Assembly (NCBI GenBank): GCA_910576875.1
Contig: CAJTKI010000002.1
Span: 1 to 32,330 of the forward strand
Length of the DNA: 32,330 bases
Reading direction: 5' to 3'
DNA from: an uncultured Christensenella sp.
GTDB lineage: Bacteria; Bacillota; Clostridia; Christensenellales; UBA3700
The translations under genes were made by a program, and so were the position numbers. A model generated the notes under the pieces. The model saw only the letters and a list, made by a program, of their open reading frames with translations. It was not told the DNA's origin and did no database searches. The first letter of the stretch is position 1, and every line of letters starts with the position of its first letter. Positions 16,133 to 25,268 of this stretch are shown piece after piece.

Positions 16133-17437
16133 TTACGCGCCCGACGTAAGCAAATATTGCTCCAAGTCCGCCAACCCGCGTTCGGTATATTGCCGTTTGC
16201 GCGATTTTTTATCGCGCGCGGGTTGTTCGAGCGGAGCGAGAATGCCGAAATTGGCATTCATCGGTTGATAATCCTGCGTCGGCGTCGAGACGTGCCGCTG
16301 CAACTGTCCGACGATCGTCGTCGGCGGCAACACGCACGGGGACGCGCCGTCGAGCGCGCGGTGCAGATTGACCGCCGCGATCAGTCCGGACGCGATGCTT
16401 TCGACATACCCTTCCACGCCCGTGATCTGTCCCGCGAAATACAGCTTCGGATACCGCTTGCATCCGAACGTCGCGTCCAGCGTATCCGGCGCCTGCAAAA
16501 AAGTATTGCGATGCATGACGCCGTAGCGCAGAAATTCCGCGTTTTCCAACCCCGGGAGCATCCGAAACACGCGTTCCTGCTCGCCCCACAGAAGATTGGT
16601 CTGAAAGCCTACGATATTGTACGCGCTCGCGTGCGCGTTTTCTTTGCGCAACTGCACGACCGCATACGGTCTTGCGCCGTCCGGCGTACGGATGCCGACC
16701 GGACGCATCGGACCGAAACGCATCGTATCCTCGCCGCGCGCCGCCATAACTTCGATCGGCATGCACCCTTCGAACACCGTCTCCCGTTCGAACGCGTGCA
16801 ACGGCGCGCGTTTTGCCCGCACAAGCTCGTCCCAAAAGCGCAGATACTGCTCCCGATCGAGCGCGAGATTGAGATAATCGCTGTCTCCCTTGTCGTACCG
16901 CGCCGCAAAAAACGCCTGTTCCCCGATGCTGTCCGCCGCCAAAATCGGCGCGACCGCGTCGTAAAACGCGAGCGACTTTACGCCGAGCAATCTGCCGATC
17001 TCCGCCGCCAGTTCGTCCGACGCGAGCGGTCCCGCGGCGACGATCGTCGGCGTATCCGGATCGATGCGATCCACGTGTTCGCGCACGACGCGCACATGCG
17101 GCATGCTTTCCAACGCGCGCGTCACCGCCGCGCCGAACGCTTCCCGATCCACCGCCAACGCGCCGCCCGCCGGTACGCGCGTCTCGTACGCGCATCGCAG
17201 CAACAGACAGTCCAAGCGCTCCAATTCCGCTTTGAGCATGCCGGACGCGGTGTCCGACGCGACGGATTTGAGCGAATTGCTGCACACCAGTTCCGCCAGC
17301 CGATCGGTTTGATGGCACGGCGTGTTCCGCACGCCCCGCATCTCGTACACGACGACGTCGCGCCCGCGTTTGGCGAGCTGATAAGCCGCTTCGCAGCCGG
17401 CAAGTCCGCCGCCGACGATCCGGATCGGCTCGCTCAT
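16133..17437 (-). CDS. trmFO: Folate-dependent tRNA (m5U54) methyltransferase TrmFO
   Basis: This 434-residue flavoprotein methylates U54 of tRNA (T-loop) using 5,10-methylene-tetrahydrofolate and FADH2, the Gram-positive replacement for SAM-dependent TrmA. The FAD-binding VGGGLAG (8-14) starts the protein. C52 (VCSNSLKS) and C225 (EGCMPIE) correspond to the two mechanistically important cysteines of the Bacillus enzyme. The ATG at 17435-17437 overlaps the topA stop as ATGA; a longer open frame exists but is topA sequence. It is sometimes misannotated as Gid/GidA. Confidence 0.96.
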   Translation of the reverse strand: MSEPIRIVGGGLAGCEAAYQLAKRGRDVVVYEMRGVRNTPCHQTDRLAELVCSNSLKSVASDTASGMLKAELERLDCLLLRCAYETRVPAGGALAVDREAFGAAVTRALESMPHVRVVREHVDRIDPDTPTIVAAGPLASDELAAEIGRLLGVKSLAFYDAVAPILAADSIGEQAFFAARYDKGDSDYLNLALDREQYLRFWDELVRAKRAPLHAFERETVFEGCMPIEVMAARGEDTMRFGPMRPVGIRTPDGARPYAVVQLRKENAHASAYNIVGFQTNLLWGEQERVFRMLPGLENAEFLRYGVMHRNTFLQAPDTLDATFGCKRYPKLYFAGQITGVEGYVESIASGLIAAVNLHRALDGASPCVLPPTTIVGQLQRHVSTPTQDYQPMNANFGILAPLEQPARDKKSRKRQYTERGLADLEQYLLTSGA

Positions 17438-19548
17438 TCGTCCTGCGACTGCGTCGTCGCGGTCGGATTGGGCGGGACGACTTCCCGACGGTATTTGCAC
17501 TCGTGCGACGTGCATTCGTAACGCACGCTGCCGTTTTTGTATTTGATCATGCGCATCGTCTGTCCGCATTCGGGACAAAACTCCGGCGCCGGCACGTCCC
17601 ACGACGAAAAGTCGCATTCCGGATAGCCCGAACAGCTATAAAACGTCTTGCCCTTCTTGGACACTTTCTTATAGACGGGTTTGCCGCATTTGGGACAGGT
17701 CGAGACCGCGTCGCCGTAAGGTTTGGTATTGCGGCATTTCGGGAAGTTCGGGCACGCCAAAAACTTGCCGTACCGACTTTCGCGCACGACCATCTTCGCG
17801 CCGCACTTCTCGCAGGTCACGTCGCTGACTTCTTCTTTGGGACGCACGCGCTTGCCGCCGTAGCGCACGCGCTCGATCTGCTCGTGGAACGCCGGATAAA
17901 AGTCCTCGATCACGTCGTACCACGCGACGCCGCCGTCTTCGATCTTGTCCAGATTGGTTTCCATCGTCGCCGTGAATTGCGAATTCATGATATCCGGGAA
18001 ATTCGCAACCAGCTGATCGCAGACGATCTCGCCCAGTTCGGTCGGATACAGGTGCTTGCCTTCCCGATCGATGTACGCGCGCTTGGCGATCGTGGAAATC
18101 GTCTTTTCAAACGTGCTCGGACGACCGATCCCGTTCTCTTCCATCGCTTTGATAAACGAGCCGTCCGTATAGCGCAGCGGCGGTTTGGTAAACTTTTGCT
18201 CGCCCTTGACGTCCTTGCAATCCAGCGTTTCGCCCTCGGTGAAATCGGGCAGCGTCTTGCTTGCCGCATCCGCGTCGTCCGCCGAATACACGGCGGTAAA
18301 TCCCTTAAACTTGACCGTCTTGCCTTTGAGCTGATAGCCGTACGCGTTGCCGCCCGACATGCTGACGGCGTGCACGGTCAACGTATCGTAGATCGCGGGC
18401 GACATCTGACTGGCGACGAAACGGTCGTAGATGAGCTTATACAAACGGTATTCGCTCGACTGGATCTTGCCTTTGAGCGATTCGGGCGTACGCGCCAACG
18501 TATTGGGACGAATCGCCTCGTGCGCGTCCTGCGCGCCCTTTTTCGTCCCGTACACGTTGGGACGCTTGGGCGCATAATCCGCGCCGTAGGTCTGCGCGAT
18601 AAATTCCAACGCCTCTTTCTGCGCCTGTTCGGAAACGCGCACGCTGTCCGAACGGATATACGTGACCAACGCGATCTGTCCTTCGCCCTCGACTTCGACG
18701 CCTTCGTACAGTTTCTGGGCGACCTTGGATACCATCGCCGCGCTGAATCCCAGCTTGGAAATCGCGTCCTGCTGCATCGTGGACGTCGTAAACGGCGCCG
18801 GCGGTTTGCTCAGCGATTGCGCGCGTTTGACCTGATCGACCTTCCACGCGCCCGCTTTGCTGTCCGCGACGACGGCGTTGGCTTGATCGGCGTTGCGCAC
18901 TTTCTGCTTTTTGCCGTTCAGATCGTAGTATTCCCATTTATTTTCCGCGCTCTTGCCGCTCTTGGTCAGTTGCGCGAAGATGTTCCAATACTCTTCCGGC
19001 TTGAAATTGCGGATTTCGCGTTCGCGATCCACGACCATTTTCAACGCGACCGACTGCACGCGTCCTGCGGACAGTCCGCTCTTGATCTGTCTGGAAATCA
19101 CGGGCGACAGCTCGTAGCCGACCAGACGGTCGAGCACGCGGCGCGCCTGCTGCGCGTCCACCAAGCCCATGTTGATGTTGCGCGGATGTTCGATCGCGCG
19201 GATGACCGCGTTCTTGGAAATTTCGTTGAATACGATCCGTTGATTGTCGCCGTGCAGTCCGCACACGTTCGCGATGTGCCACGAGATCGCCTCGCCTTCG
19301 CGGTCCGGGTCGGCTGCGAGATAGACTTTATCCGCCTTGGCGATTTCGCGTTTGAGCAGATCGATGACTTCTTTCTTCTCCTGCGAAATCACGTATTCGG
19401 GCTTATAATGATTTTTGACGTCGATGCCGAGCGTACGCTGCGGCAGATCGCTGACGTGTCCTTTGGACGCGACGACGCGATATTGTTTGCCCAGATACTT
19501 GGCGATCGTCTTTGCCTTATGCGGCGATTCTACGATGATAAGATCCAT
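17434..19548 (-). CDS. topA: DNA topoisomerase I (type IA)
   Basis: This 704-residue enzyme relaxes negative supercoils. The Toprim domain begins LIIVESPHKAKTI (E7), with the acidic triad in AADPDREGE (D80, D82, E84). The active-site tyrosine is Y297 in ALVTYIRSDS. The C-terminus has three four-cysteine zinc ribbons (about residues 585-690, each CxxCG...C...C), and a short basic/Pro-rich tail follows. Length is typical for Bacillota. AAGGAG precedes the start, and the dprA stop is 9 bp upstream, so it is part of the comM-dprA-topA-trmFO run. Confidence 0.98.
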   Translation of the reverse strand: MDLIIVESPHKAKTIAKYLGKQYRVVASKGHVSDLPQRTLGIDVKNHYKPEYVISQEKKEVIDLLKREIAKADKVYLAADPDREGEAISWHIANVCGLHGDNQRIVFNEISKNAVIRAIEHPRNINMGLVDAQQARRVLDRLVGYELSPVISRQIKSGLSAGRVQSVALKMVVDREREIRNFKPEEYWNIFAQLTKSGKSAENKWEYYDLNGKKQKVRNADQANAVVADSKAGAWKVDQVKRAQSLSKPPAPFTTSTMQQDAISKLGFSAAMVSKVAQKLYEGVEVEGEGQIALVTYIRSDSVRVSEQAQKEALEFIAQTYGADYAPKRPNVYGTKKGAQDAHEAIRPNTLARTPESLKGKIQSSEYRLYKLIYDRFVASQMSPAIYDTLTVHAVSMSGGNAYGYQLKGKTVKFKGFTAVYSADDADAASKTLPDFTEGETLDCKDVKGEQKFTKPPLRYTDGSFIKAMEENGIGRPSTFEKTISTIAKRAYIDREGKHLYPTELGEIVCDQLVANFPDIMNSQFTATMETNLDKIEDGGVAWYDVIEDFYPAFHEQIERVRYGGKRVRPKEEVSDVTCEKCGAKMVVRESRYGKFLACPNFPKCRNTKPYGDAVSTCPKCGKPVYKKVSKKGKTFYSCSGYPECDFSSWDVPAPEFCPECGQTMRMIKYKNGSVRYECTSHECKYRREVVPPNPTATTQSQDE

Positions 19549-19557
19549 TCCGTCTCC

Positions 19558-20583
19558 TTATAGTTGCGGCGCGCAAGCGTAGCAGTTGCCCGACAGCTTG
19601 CAAATCAGGCCGTAAATTTCCATTTGCGTCAGCAACGCGGACAATTCCGCTACCGACGATTGCACGCGATCGAGAATCTGCGAAAAATGCATTTCGCCTT
19701 CCTGCAACGCGTCCAACACCGCTTGCTGTTCGATCGTGATCTGACGCGCGGCGGTCTGCGCTTTGCGTCTGTCCATGCCCGCAGCGTGCAGGATGTCGTC
19801 CGGCGACGTCGTCAGCGATCCCTGCAATTCTTTGAGTTTGCGATTGCAACCCGCGCTCTGCGGCGAGAGCACGCTGCCGGGAATCACAAACAATTCCTTG
19901 CCCTGCTCGATCGTCAGATTTGCGGTAATCATCGATCCGCTGCGCTCGCCCGCCTCGGGGATCATCGTCGCGTCGGACAACGCGCTGACGATGCGATTGC
20001 GTTCGGGAAAGCGAAACGCCATCGGCGGCGTTCCGGGCGGATATTCGGACACGAGCAACCCTTCGCGAATGATGCGTTGCGCCAGTTCCAGATTTTCCGA
20101 CGGATACACGAGATCGACGCCCGTTGCGACGACGGCTATCGTCTTGCCCGATTCTTCCAGACACGCCCGATGCGCGTATGCGTCCACGCCCCGCGCCATC
20201 CCGCTGACGATCGCGACGCCCGCGCGCGTCAACTCGCGGACAAACGCCGTCGTCACGTCTTTGCCGTATCGCGTGGGACGACGCGTCCCGACCACCGCCA
20301 GCTTGTAGCGGCGATCGCGCAGCAGCGAAATATCTCCCCGACAATACAGCGCGACGGGCGGACAGTCCGATGCGTACAGCGCATCAGGATACGCCCCGTC
20401 TCCGCGACAGATCGCGACCGCGTCCATCTCCCGCAAGCGTTGTACGATCTGCTCCGCCTGCGCGTAGTCGTCGTATAGTTGGCTCGGACGCTCGACGCTG
20501 TCATACAGCGCGCAACGCTTTTTGAGCGACGTCTCGCAGCTGAGCCGAATGCACGCAAGCGCGTCCGCGTCGTATCGCGTCAT
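19558..20583 (-). CDS. dprA: DNA-processing protein DprA
   Basis: This 341-residue protein loads RecA onto incoming single-stranded DNA during natural transformation. The Rossmann-like core contains VGTRRPTRYG (98-107), SGMARGVDAYAH (127-138) and FPERNRIVSALSD (192-204). A C-terminal winged-helix region (about 280-335) resembles the DML1-like domain. The ATG at 20581-20583 overlaps the comM stop as ATGA. A longer open frame upstream is only the shadow of comM. Together with comM, it suggests that DNA uptake and recombination functions are kept, though no uptake machinery is in the window. Confidence 0.95.
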   Translation of the reverse strand: MTRYDADALACIRLSCETSLKKRCALYDSVERPSQLYDDYAQAEQIVQRLREMDAVAICRGDGAYPDALYASDCPPVALYCRGDISLLRDRRYKLAVVGTRRPTRYGKDVTTAFVRELTRAGVAIVSGMARGVDAYAHRACLEESGKTIAVVATGVDLVYPSENLELAQRIIREGLLVSEYPPGTPPMAFRFPERNRIVSALSDATMIPEAGERSGSMITANLTIEQGKELFVIPGSVLSPQSAGCNRKLKELQGSLTTSPDDILHAAGMDRRKAQTAARQITIEQQAVLDALQEGEMHFSQILDRVQSSVAELSALLTQMEIYGLICKLSGNCYACAPQL

Positions 20584-22112
20584 TCCCAATACTTCCGATC
20601 CAACGAACGGTACTGGATCGCCTCCGTGATATGCGAGATGCCGATGCTTTCCCGATTTTCCAGATCGGCGATCGTACGCGCGACTTTGAGAATTCTCGTG
20701 CTTGCGCGCGCCGTTAGGTTGAGTTTTCGGAACGCGCCGCGCAAAATCTCTTCGCACGCGTCGTCCAACGCGCAATAGCGCTGCACTTGCGCGTTCGTCA
20801 TCGCGGCGTTCGTATACACGCCCGTACCGCGGTAGCGCTGTCTTTGGATCTCCCGCGCGCGGTTGACGCGCTCGCGGATCGACGCGCTCGACTCCGCCCG
20901 CTCCGCGGATCGCAAGTCTTCGTACGCGACGCCGTCCACTTCGATTTGCAGATCGATCCGATCCAACAACGGACCGGACAGCTTTGCCAGATAGCGGTGG
21001 ATCTCCGCCGCCGAACACTTGCATTGCTGCGTGCTCGAACCCAGATTGCCGCACGGGCACGGATTCATGCTTGCGACAAGCATAAATTTCGCCGGATATT
21101 CGAGCGTCTGTTTTGCGCGCGAAACGGTCACCGCGCCGTCTTCGAGCGGCTGGCGCATCGTCTCCAACGTGCGCCGCTGATATTCGGGCATCTCGTCGAG
21201 AAACAGGACGCCGTTGTGCGCAAGCGATACTTCGCCCGGTTTGGCTTTGGTTCCCCCGCCCATCAGCGCGGGGATCGTCACCGTATGGTGCGGCGTGCGG
21301 AACGGTCTGCTCGCAACGATGCCGACCGTCGGATCGAGCACGCCCGCGATCGAATGGATCTTCGTCACTTCGATCGCTTCTTCGAAGGTCATGTCCGGCA
21401 TAATCGTCGGCACGCACTTCGCCATCATCGTCTTGCCCGCTCCGGGCGGTCCGATCATCAGCACGTTGTGCCCGCCCGCGACGGCGATCTCCAACGCGCG
21501 TTTGGCTAGGTACTGCCCTTTGACTTCGGCAAAGTCCACGTGATATTTGTCTTCCGTACGCCCCGCGACAAACGTCTTGGTCTCCAACGGCGCATGCGTC
21601 TCTCCGTCGCTCAGCAACTCGTATACTTGACGCAAATTGTCCAAAGCATACACTTGCGTGCCCGCGACGTACGCGGCTTCGGCGGCGTTCGCGGACGGCA
21701 CGACAAACTTGGTATACCCGCTCTGCATCGCGGCGATCAACAGCGGCATGATGCCGTTGACGTGATGCAGCGATCCGTCGAGCGAGAGTTCTCCCAAGAA
21801 GACGTAATCCTGATACGCGCGCCCTTCGAGCTGTTCGCTTGCCGCAAGGATCGCGACCGCGATCGCGAGATCGAAATGCGAACCTTCCTTTTTGCTGTCC
21901 GCCGGCGCAAGGTTGATCACGATTTTATGCAACGGATACCGCAGCAGGCTGTTCTTGATCGCCGAGCGCACGCGTTCGCGCGACTCCTTGACCGACGTAT
22001 CCGCCAGCCCGACCGTATCGTACGACGGCAAGCCGGCGTTGAGATCGACCTCGACCCCGACCGCGTAACCGTCTACTCCGTTGAGCGCATAACTGCGTGT
22101 CTTTGCCAGCAT
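20580..22112 (-). CDS. comM: YifB/ComM family magnesium-chelatase-like AAA+ ATPase
   Basis: The protein has 510 residues. An N-terminal Lon-protease-like S5 fold (about 1-170) is followed by an AAA+ domain with Walker A GPPGAGKT (221-228) and Walker B VLFLDEMPE (302-310). It also has the NPCPCG cysteine cluster and a C-terminal Mg-chelatase-like region. ComM is a hexameric helicase that promotes branch migration during recombination of taken-up DNA in Gram-negatives. Bacillota members are assumed to act similarly. The gene starts 31 bp after the membrane protein gene, and its stop overlaps dprA. Confidence 0.94.
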   Translation of the reverse strand: MLAKTRSYALNGVDGYAVGVEVDLNAGLPSYDTVGLADTSVKESRERVRSAIKNSLLRYPLHKIVINLAPADSKKEGSHFDLAIAVAILAASEQLEGRAYQDYVFLGELSLDGSLHHVNGIMPLLIAAMQSGYTKFVVPSANAAEAAYVAGTQVYALDNLRQVYELLSDGETHAPLETKTFVAGRTEDKYHVDFAEVKGQYLAKRALEIAVAGGHNVLMIGPPGAGKTMMAKCVPTIMPDMTFEEAIEVTKIHSIAGVLDPTVGIVASRPFRTPHHTVTIPALMGGGTKAKPGEVSLAHNGVLFLDEMPEYQRRTLETMRQPLEDGAVTVSRAKQTLEYPAKFMLVASMNPCPCGNLGSSTQQCKCSAAEIHRYLAKLSGPLLDRIDLQIEVDGVAYEDLRSAERAESSASIRERVNRAREIQRQRYRGTGVYTNAAMTNAQVQRYCALDDACEEILRGAFRKLNLTARASTRILKVARTIADLENRESIGISHITEAIQYRSLDRKYWE

Positions 22113-22143
22113 ACCCGTTTACTCCGCTTCGGTAAAATTGCGA

Positions 22144-24243
22144 TCAATCGCGATCGACGCGCGCCCATTGGAACGTGACGAGATACCGCATTTCGTCGCG
22201 GAACTTGCGCGTCATCGGTTGGATGTCGTCCGTGCGTCCGTAAACGGCGACGGTCGCCGTCACGTACAGATAATAGAACACCGTCGCAACCGCCAAAATG
22301 CTGAATACGATCAAGAACGCGCTCTTGGACGCAAACGCGATGTCCGTGCCGCTCTCGGTCGCGGTCAAATATCCGTTGACGGACAACAACTGCGCGAGAT
22401 TCAGGAAGGACAGCGTCGCGAGCGACGTGCCCACGCCGTACAGTCTGCGATCGGGCACGAGCGCGACGTACATCAACAACAGCACGATGCCCATCGGCAA
22501 AATCGCGACGTTGCTGGCGGCGCCGAGCACCGCGTAACCGCATACGACAAACGACGACATCAACACCAAATCCAGACGGTTGCGCGAGCGGACGTAATGC
22601 ACTGCCGCCAACGTTGCCATCGTGAGCACGAACATCCAGTTCGCGACGTCCAGCAACGTATTGCGAACCAACGAATTGGCGCCGCCGAAGATCGCGTACA
22701 GGTTGAGACTGTCCGTACACACCATCTTGGACGCTGCAAAGAACGTATACATTTTCTTAAACGGATACAGCACGTTGCCCGCGCCGATTTCCGCGCCCTG
22801 CAAGATCGCGTTGAGCGCGTAGAACACGACAAAACTTCCGACCATCGTCGCCGCCGTTTGGATCCGCGCTTTGGGATCGGTCACGAGCGCGACGATCTGA
22901 TAGAGCGCGATGATCGGCAGCAGCAACAGCATGTTGTTGCTGAACAGCAACGCCGCCGTATAGAAACATCCCGCCGCGATGTGGCGGTTGTGCACGATCG
23001 AGATCATCATCGCGACGCAGAACGCGATCGCGACCGACTCCGCGCTGCCGTAGAGCGTCCCGAACACAAAGAACACGGGCACGAACGCGTAAATCGCGGT
23101 AAACACCGCCGCCTGTCGCTCGCTCTGATGCCGTTGGACGAAGCCGTAAATCATATAGCACACGACGATGTCCGCGATGATGTTGGGCAGACGCACCAAA
23201 ATCGCAAATCCGAGCGAACCGTGTTCGATCCCGATCGCATCGGCGAGCATGCCCAACAACGACATGACCCATACCAGTCCGGCGGGTTGATTCACGGCGT
23301 TGTCGCCGGTCATGACGTTGAGCAATCCTTTCTCCGCCGCGATTTTGCCGATATCGACGTACGAATCGACGAGACCGCCCATGCCGTACGTCGTCAACAA
23401 CGACACGAAGCGCACCGCAAACGCGCCCAGCATGATATACATAAACATCGCAAACGGACTTGTCATCGCCTTGGCGACGCCGGTCAGTTTTTCATCCTTG
23501 CCCGATTGCGCGCCGCCCAGCAAGCCCTGCTCTTTGGCGGTGAGCTTGCGATAGACGAAGTACAGCGCGTACGACAACACGACCGACCCGATCGCAAACA
23601 GCACGACAAACGAGATCGACACGCCGTCCGACAGGCTCAGATCTTCTTTGTTTTTGACTTGTCCGACCGTAACGCCGTCGGGTACGGAACGCACGCGCTC
23701 CAAGACGATGTTGTCGAAGTACGCTTCGCCGCTCGCCTTATCGGACGCGCTGCCCAGTCCGACCGTCAGCGTCATCTCCTTATCGGTCTTGCTGACGAAA
23801 TACACGTCGTAAGTGCGCCAGTCGCCGTTGGCTTGCGTCGCATTGATGCCAACGAAATCCGTATCTTCGACAAAGCCGACCCGCGCGCCGATGTCATTGG
23901 TCGAGGACAGTTTGACGACGCGCACGCTTGCTTTGAGATGATAGGTCGCATCTTTGCGCAACTTGACCGTCTGCGACAGGTACGCGTACGATTTGCTCGA
24001 CGCGCTCAGATGCGCATAATGCGTGCCGCCGTCCGCGAGATAACCGTCGCTGCCGGCAGCGTTTTCGACAAAGCCGTACGTGCTGCCCGCTTTTTCCGTG
24101 TTCCAGCCCTTGACGACGGAATCCACCGCGCGGAATTCGCCGTTCGTGACCAAATTCTCGCCTTCTGCGCCTGCGCACCCCGACAGCACGCCGATCAGTA
24201 CGATGACTACCGCGAGCACGGCGATTATAATTTTACGTTTCAT
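22144..24243 (-). CDS. Lipoprotein-anchored membrane protein with jelly-roll domain and GT-C-like transmembrane domain
   Basis: The protein has 699 residues. The N-terminus has a signal sequence with lipobox LSGC (C23). Residues about 28-185 look like a carbohydrate-binding jelly-roll (NLVTNGEF...GW, later GEAYFDNIVLER), as in CBM4/9-type modules. From about 208 there are some 12-13 hydrophobic segments. The first long extracytoplasmic loop contains D293 and D297 and then NQPAG (318-322), the layout seen in GT-C glycosyltransferases (PIG-V/Gpi18 and PMT-like), where an acidic residue in this loop is catalytic. I infer a polyprenyl-sugar-dependent transferase acting at the outer face of the membrane. 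The substrate is unknown, and a purely structural role is possible. AAGGAG lies before the start; its own promoter is at 24274-24302. Confidence 0.75.
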   Translation of the reverse strand: MKRKIIIAVLAVVIVLIGVLSGCAGAEGENLVTNGEFRAVDSVVKGWNTEKAGSTYGFVENAAGSDGYLADGGTHYAHLSASSKSYAYLSQTVKLRKDATYHLKASVRVVKLSSTNDIGARVGFVEDTDFVGINATQANGDWRTYDVYFVSKTDKEMTLTVGLGSASDKASGEAYFDNIVLERVRSVPDGVTVGQVKNKEDLSLSDGVSISFVVLFAIGSVVLSYALYFVYRKLTAKEQGLLGGAQSGKDEKLTGVAKAMTSPFAMFMYIMLGAFAVRFVSLLTTYGMGGLVDSYVDIGKIAAEKGLLNVMTGDNAVNQPAGLVWVMSLLGMLADAIGIEHGSLGFAILVRLPNIIADIVVCYMIYGFVQRHQSERQAAVFTAIYAFVPVFFVFGTLYGSAESVAIAFCVAMMISIVHNRHIAAGCFYTAALLFSNNMLLLLPIIALYQIVALVTDPKARIQTAATMVGSFVVFYALNAILQGAEIGAGNVLYPFKKMYTFFAASKMVCTDSLNLYAIFGGANSLVRNTLLDVANWMFVLTMATLAAVHYVRSRNRLDLVLMSSFVVCGYAVLGAASNVAILPMGIVLLLMYVALVPDRRLYGVGTSLATLSFLNLAQLLSVNGYLTATESGTDIAFASKSAFLIVFSILAVATVFYYLYVTATVAVYGRTDDIQPMTRKFRDEMRYLVTFQWARVDRD

Positions 24244-24273
24244 GACCGTCTCCTTGTAGAGATATTCACATAT

Positions 24274-24302
24274 ATCATAAACGATCGCATCGTTTTTGAC
24301 AA
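24274..24302 (-). promoter_or_regulatory. Promoter of the lipoprotein/GT-C gene (and probably comM onward)
   Basis: On the minus strand, TTGTCA (24302-24297), a 17-nt spacer and TATGAT (24279-24274) are preceded by a very AT-rich tract (about 24303-24340) that could act as an UP element. Confidence 0.8.
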
Positions 24303-24391
24303 GTGTATAATTATATTATATATAAAAATATAAATAAAACGCAAAATCCGATCCGATCCGCGTTCCGCCCCCACCGTCCGCATCCGCCGTA

Positions 24392-24569
24392 CAGCAGTAA
24401 TTTCCCGTGCGCGCCGCCGTCGCATCCCGACGCCGCGTCCGTCAGACGTCCGCATCTGTCGCACAGGCAACACAATTTCGATCCGCGTACATTGCCGCAT
24501 CGCATCCCTTGTCGCGCCGTGCCATACAATCTCGTCGAATGCAAAAGAAGCGCTTGCGCGTTTCTTGGC
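24392..24569. repeat. Tandem repeat unit, distal copy
   Basis: This is the left copy of a direct repeat with period about 246-247 bp. It aligns with 24638-24815 over about 178 bp at roughly 85-90% identity by eye; the anchor CGTCGCATCCCGACGCCGCG occurs at 24418 and 24665. The terminator-like hairpin inside it has lost a base pair, which suggests decay. Confidence 0.8.
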
Positions 24570-24585
24570 GTTGTGAATATCGCAA

Positions 24586-24652
24586 TCGTTAGCAAACAAC
24601 TCCCCTGCAAGCGGCAGCTTTGCCGACTCCGCCGCGCAGACAATAATTTTCC
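24586..24652 (-). pseudogene. Decayed copy of the rplS 3' end
   Basis: Shifted by 247 bp, this matches the true rplS end (24833-24899). On the minus strand it can be read as YCLRGGVGKAA against YYLRGRVGKAA in L19, and a single-base deletion then destroys the last codons. It has no start codon and is not a functional gene. A further, more degraded copy may lie at about 24375-24406. Confidence 0.65.
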
Positions 24653-24815
24653 CGTACGCGTCACCGTCGCATCCCGACGCCGCGCCCGTCCGACGTCCGC
24701 ATGCGTCGCACAAGCAACACAATTTCAATCCGCGCGCATTGCACCGTCTCACGCTTGTCGCGCCGTGCCATGCAATCTCATCGAATGCAAAAGAAGCGCT
24801 TGCGCGCTTCCTTTC
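24638..24815. repeat. Tandem repeat unit, proximal copy (contains the rplS terminator)
   Basis: This is the right copy of the 246-247-bp direct repeat, directly downstream of rplS. It includes the functional terminator hairpin of rplS and about 130 bp of GC-rich sequence of unknown role. The whole stretch 24303-24832 holds no convincing gene; open frames through it on both strands are low-complexity Arg/Cys-rich. Confidence 0.8.
24789..24810 (-). terminator. rplS intrinsic terminator
   Basis: On the minus strand, the 7-bp stem GAAGCGC/GCGCTTC closed by a GCAA tetraloop is followed by TTTT. It lies 22 bp after the rplS stop. The T-run is short, so strength is uncertain. Confidence 0.65.
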
Positions 24816-24832
24816 GATCTCGAATAATGCGA

Positions 24833-25183
24833 TTACTTGCGGATGACTTCCTTCAAGCGGGCAGCCTTACCGACTCTGCCGCGCAGGTAGTACAGTTTCG
24901 CTCTGCGCACTTTACCGTGACGGATCACGTCGATGTGATCGATCTTCGGCGAATGCAGCGGGAACGTTCTCTCCACGCCGATATTGAACGAAAGTCTTCT
25001 GACCGTAAAGGTCTCGCGAATGCTGCCGTTCTTGAACGAAATGATTACGCCTTCAAACGCCTGCAATCTTTCTCTGTTGCCTTCTACGACTTTGACGTAC
25101 ACGCGAACGGTGTCGCCGATCGCCAGTTTGGGAAGATCCGTACGCATCCCTTCTCTTTCGATTACGTCGATCAAATTGCTCAT
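24833..25183 (-). CDS. rplS: 50S ribosomal protein L19
   Basis: This 116-residue protein lies at the 30S-50S interface. Family sequence is clear throughout: LAIGDTVRVYVKVVEGNRER, QAFEGVIISF, and the C-terminal KLYYLRGRVGKAARLKE. GGAGG lies 8 nt before the ATG. In Bacillus rplS directly follows trmD; here it sits downstream of rbgA-rnhB-yraN with its own promoter and leader. Its 3' end has been copied into the downstream tandem repeat. Confidence 0.98.
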   Translation of the reverse strand: MSNLIDVIEREGMRTDLPKLAIGDTVRVYVKVVEGNRERLQAFEGVIISFKNGSIRETFTVRRLSFNIGVERTFPLHSPKIDHIDVIRHGKVRRAKLYYLRGRVGKAARLKEVIRK

Positions 25184-25262
25184 GACTTATACCTCCGATA
25201 TATCCAAGCATTCGTGGCGACCTGTATTTTTATAGTCCCAGAGGAATACCCGAAGTCTTTGC
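25184..25262 (-). promoter_or_regulatory. rplS 5' leader, possible L19 autoregulatory leader
   Basis: The predicted rplS mRNA has about 78 nt of leader. It contains pairing possibilities (GACC near the 5' end with GGTC, enclosing GTATT with AATAC) ahead of the ribosome site. Bacillota rplS genes often carry an L19 leader element in this position. I cannot confirm the consensus fold by eye. Confidence 0.35.
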
Positions 25263-25268
25263 TCGGTC

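Noticed and set aside
22138..24333. Plus-strand open frame of 731 codons opposite the lipoprotein/GT-C gene
   Set aside because: Low-complexity Arg/His/Gln-rich translation; the opposite strand has signal peptide, helices, promoter and ribosome site.
24311..24752. Possible small Cys/Arg-rich proteins on either strand in the rplS-downstream region
   Set aside because: Frames run through tandem repeats, terminator and promoter, and change frame between copies; no ribosome sites.
24392..24816. CRISPR array
   Set aside because: There are only two long direct copies of about 178 bp, not short regular repeats with unique spacers, and no cas genes.
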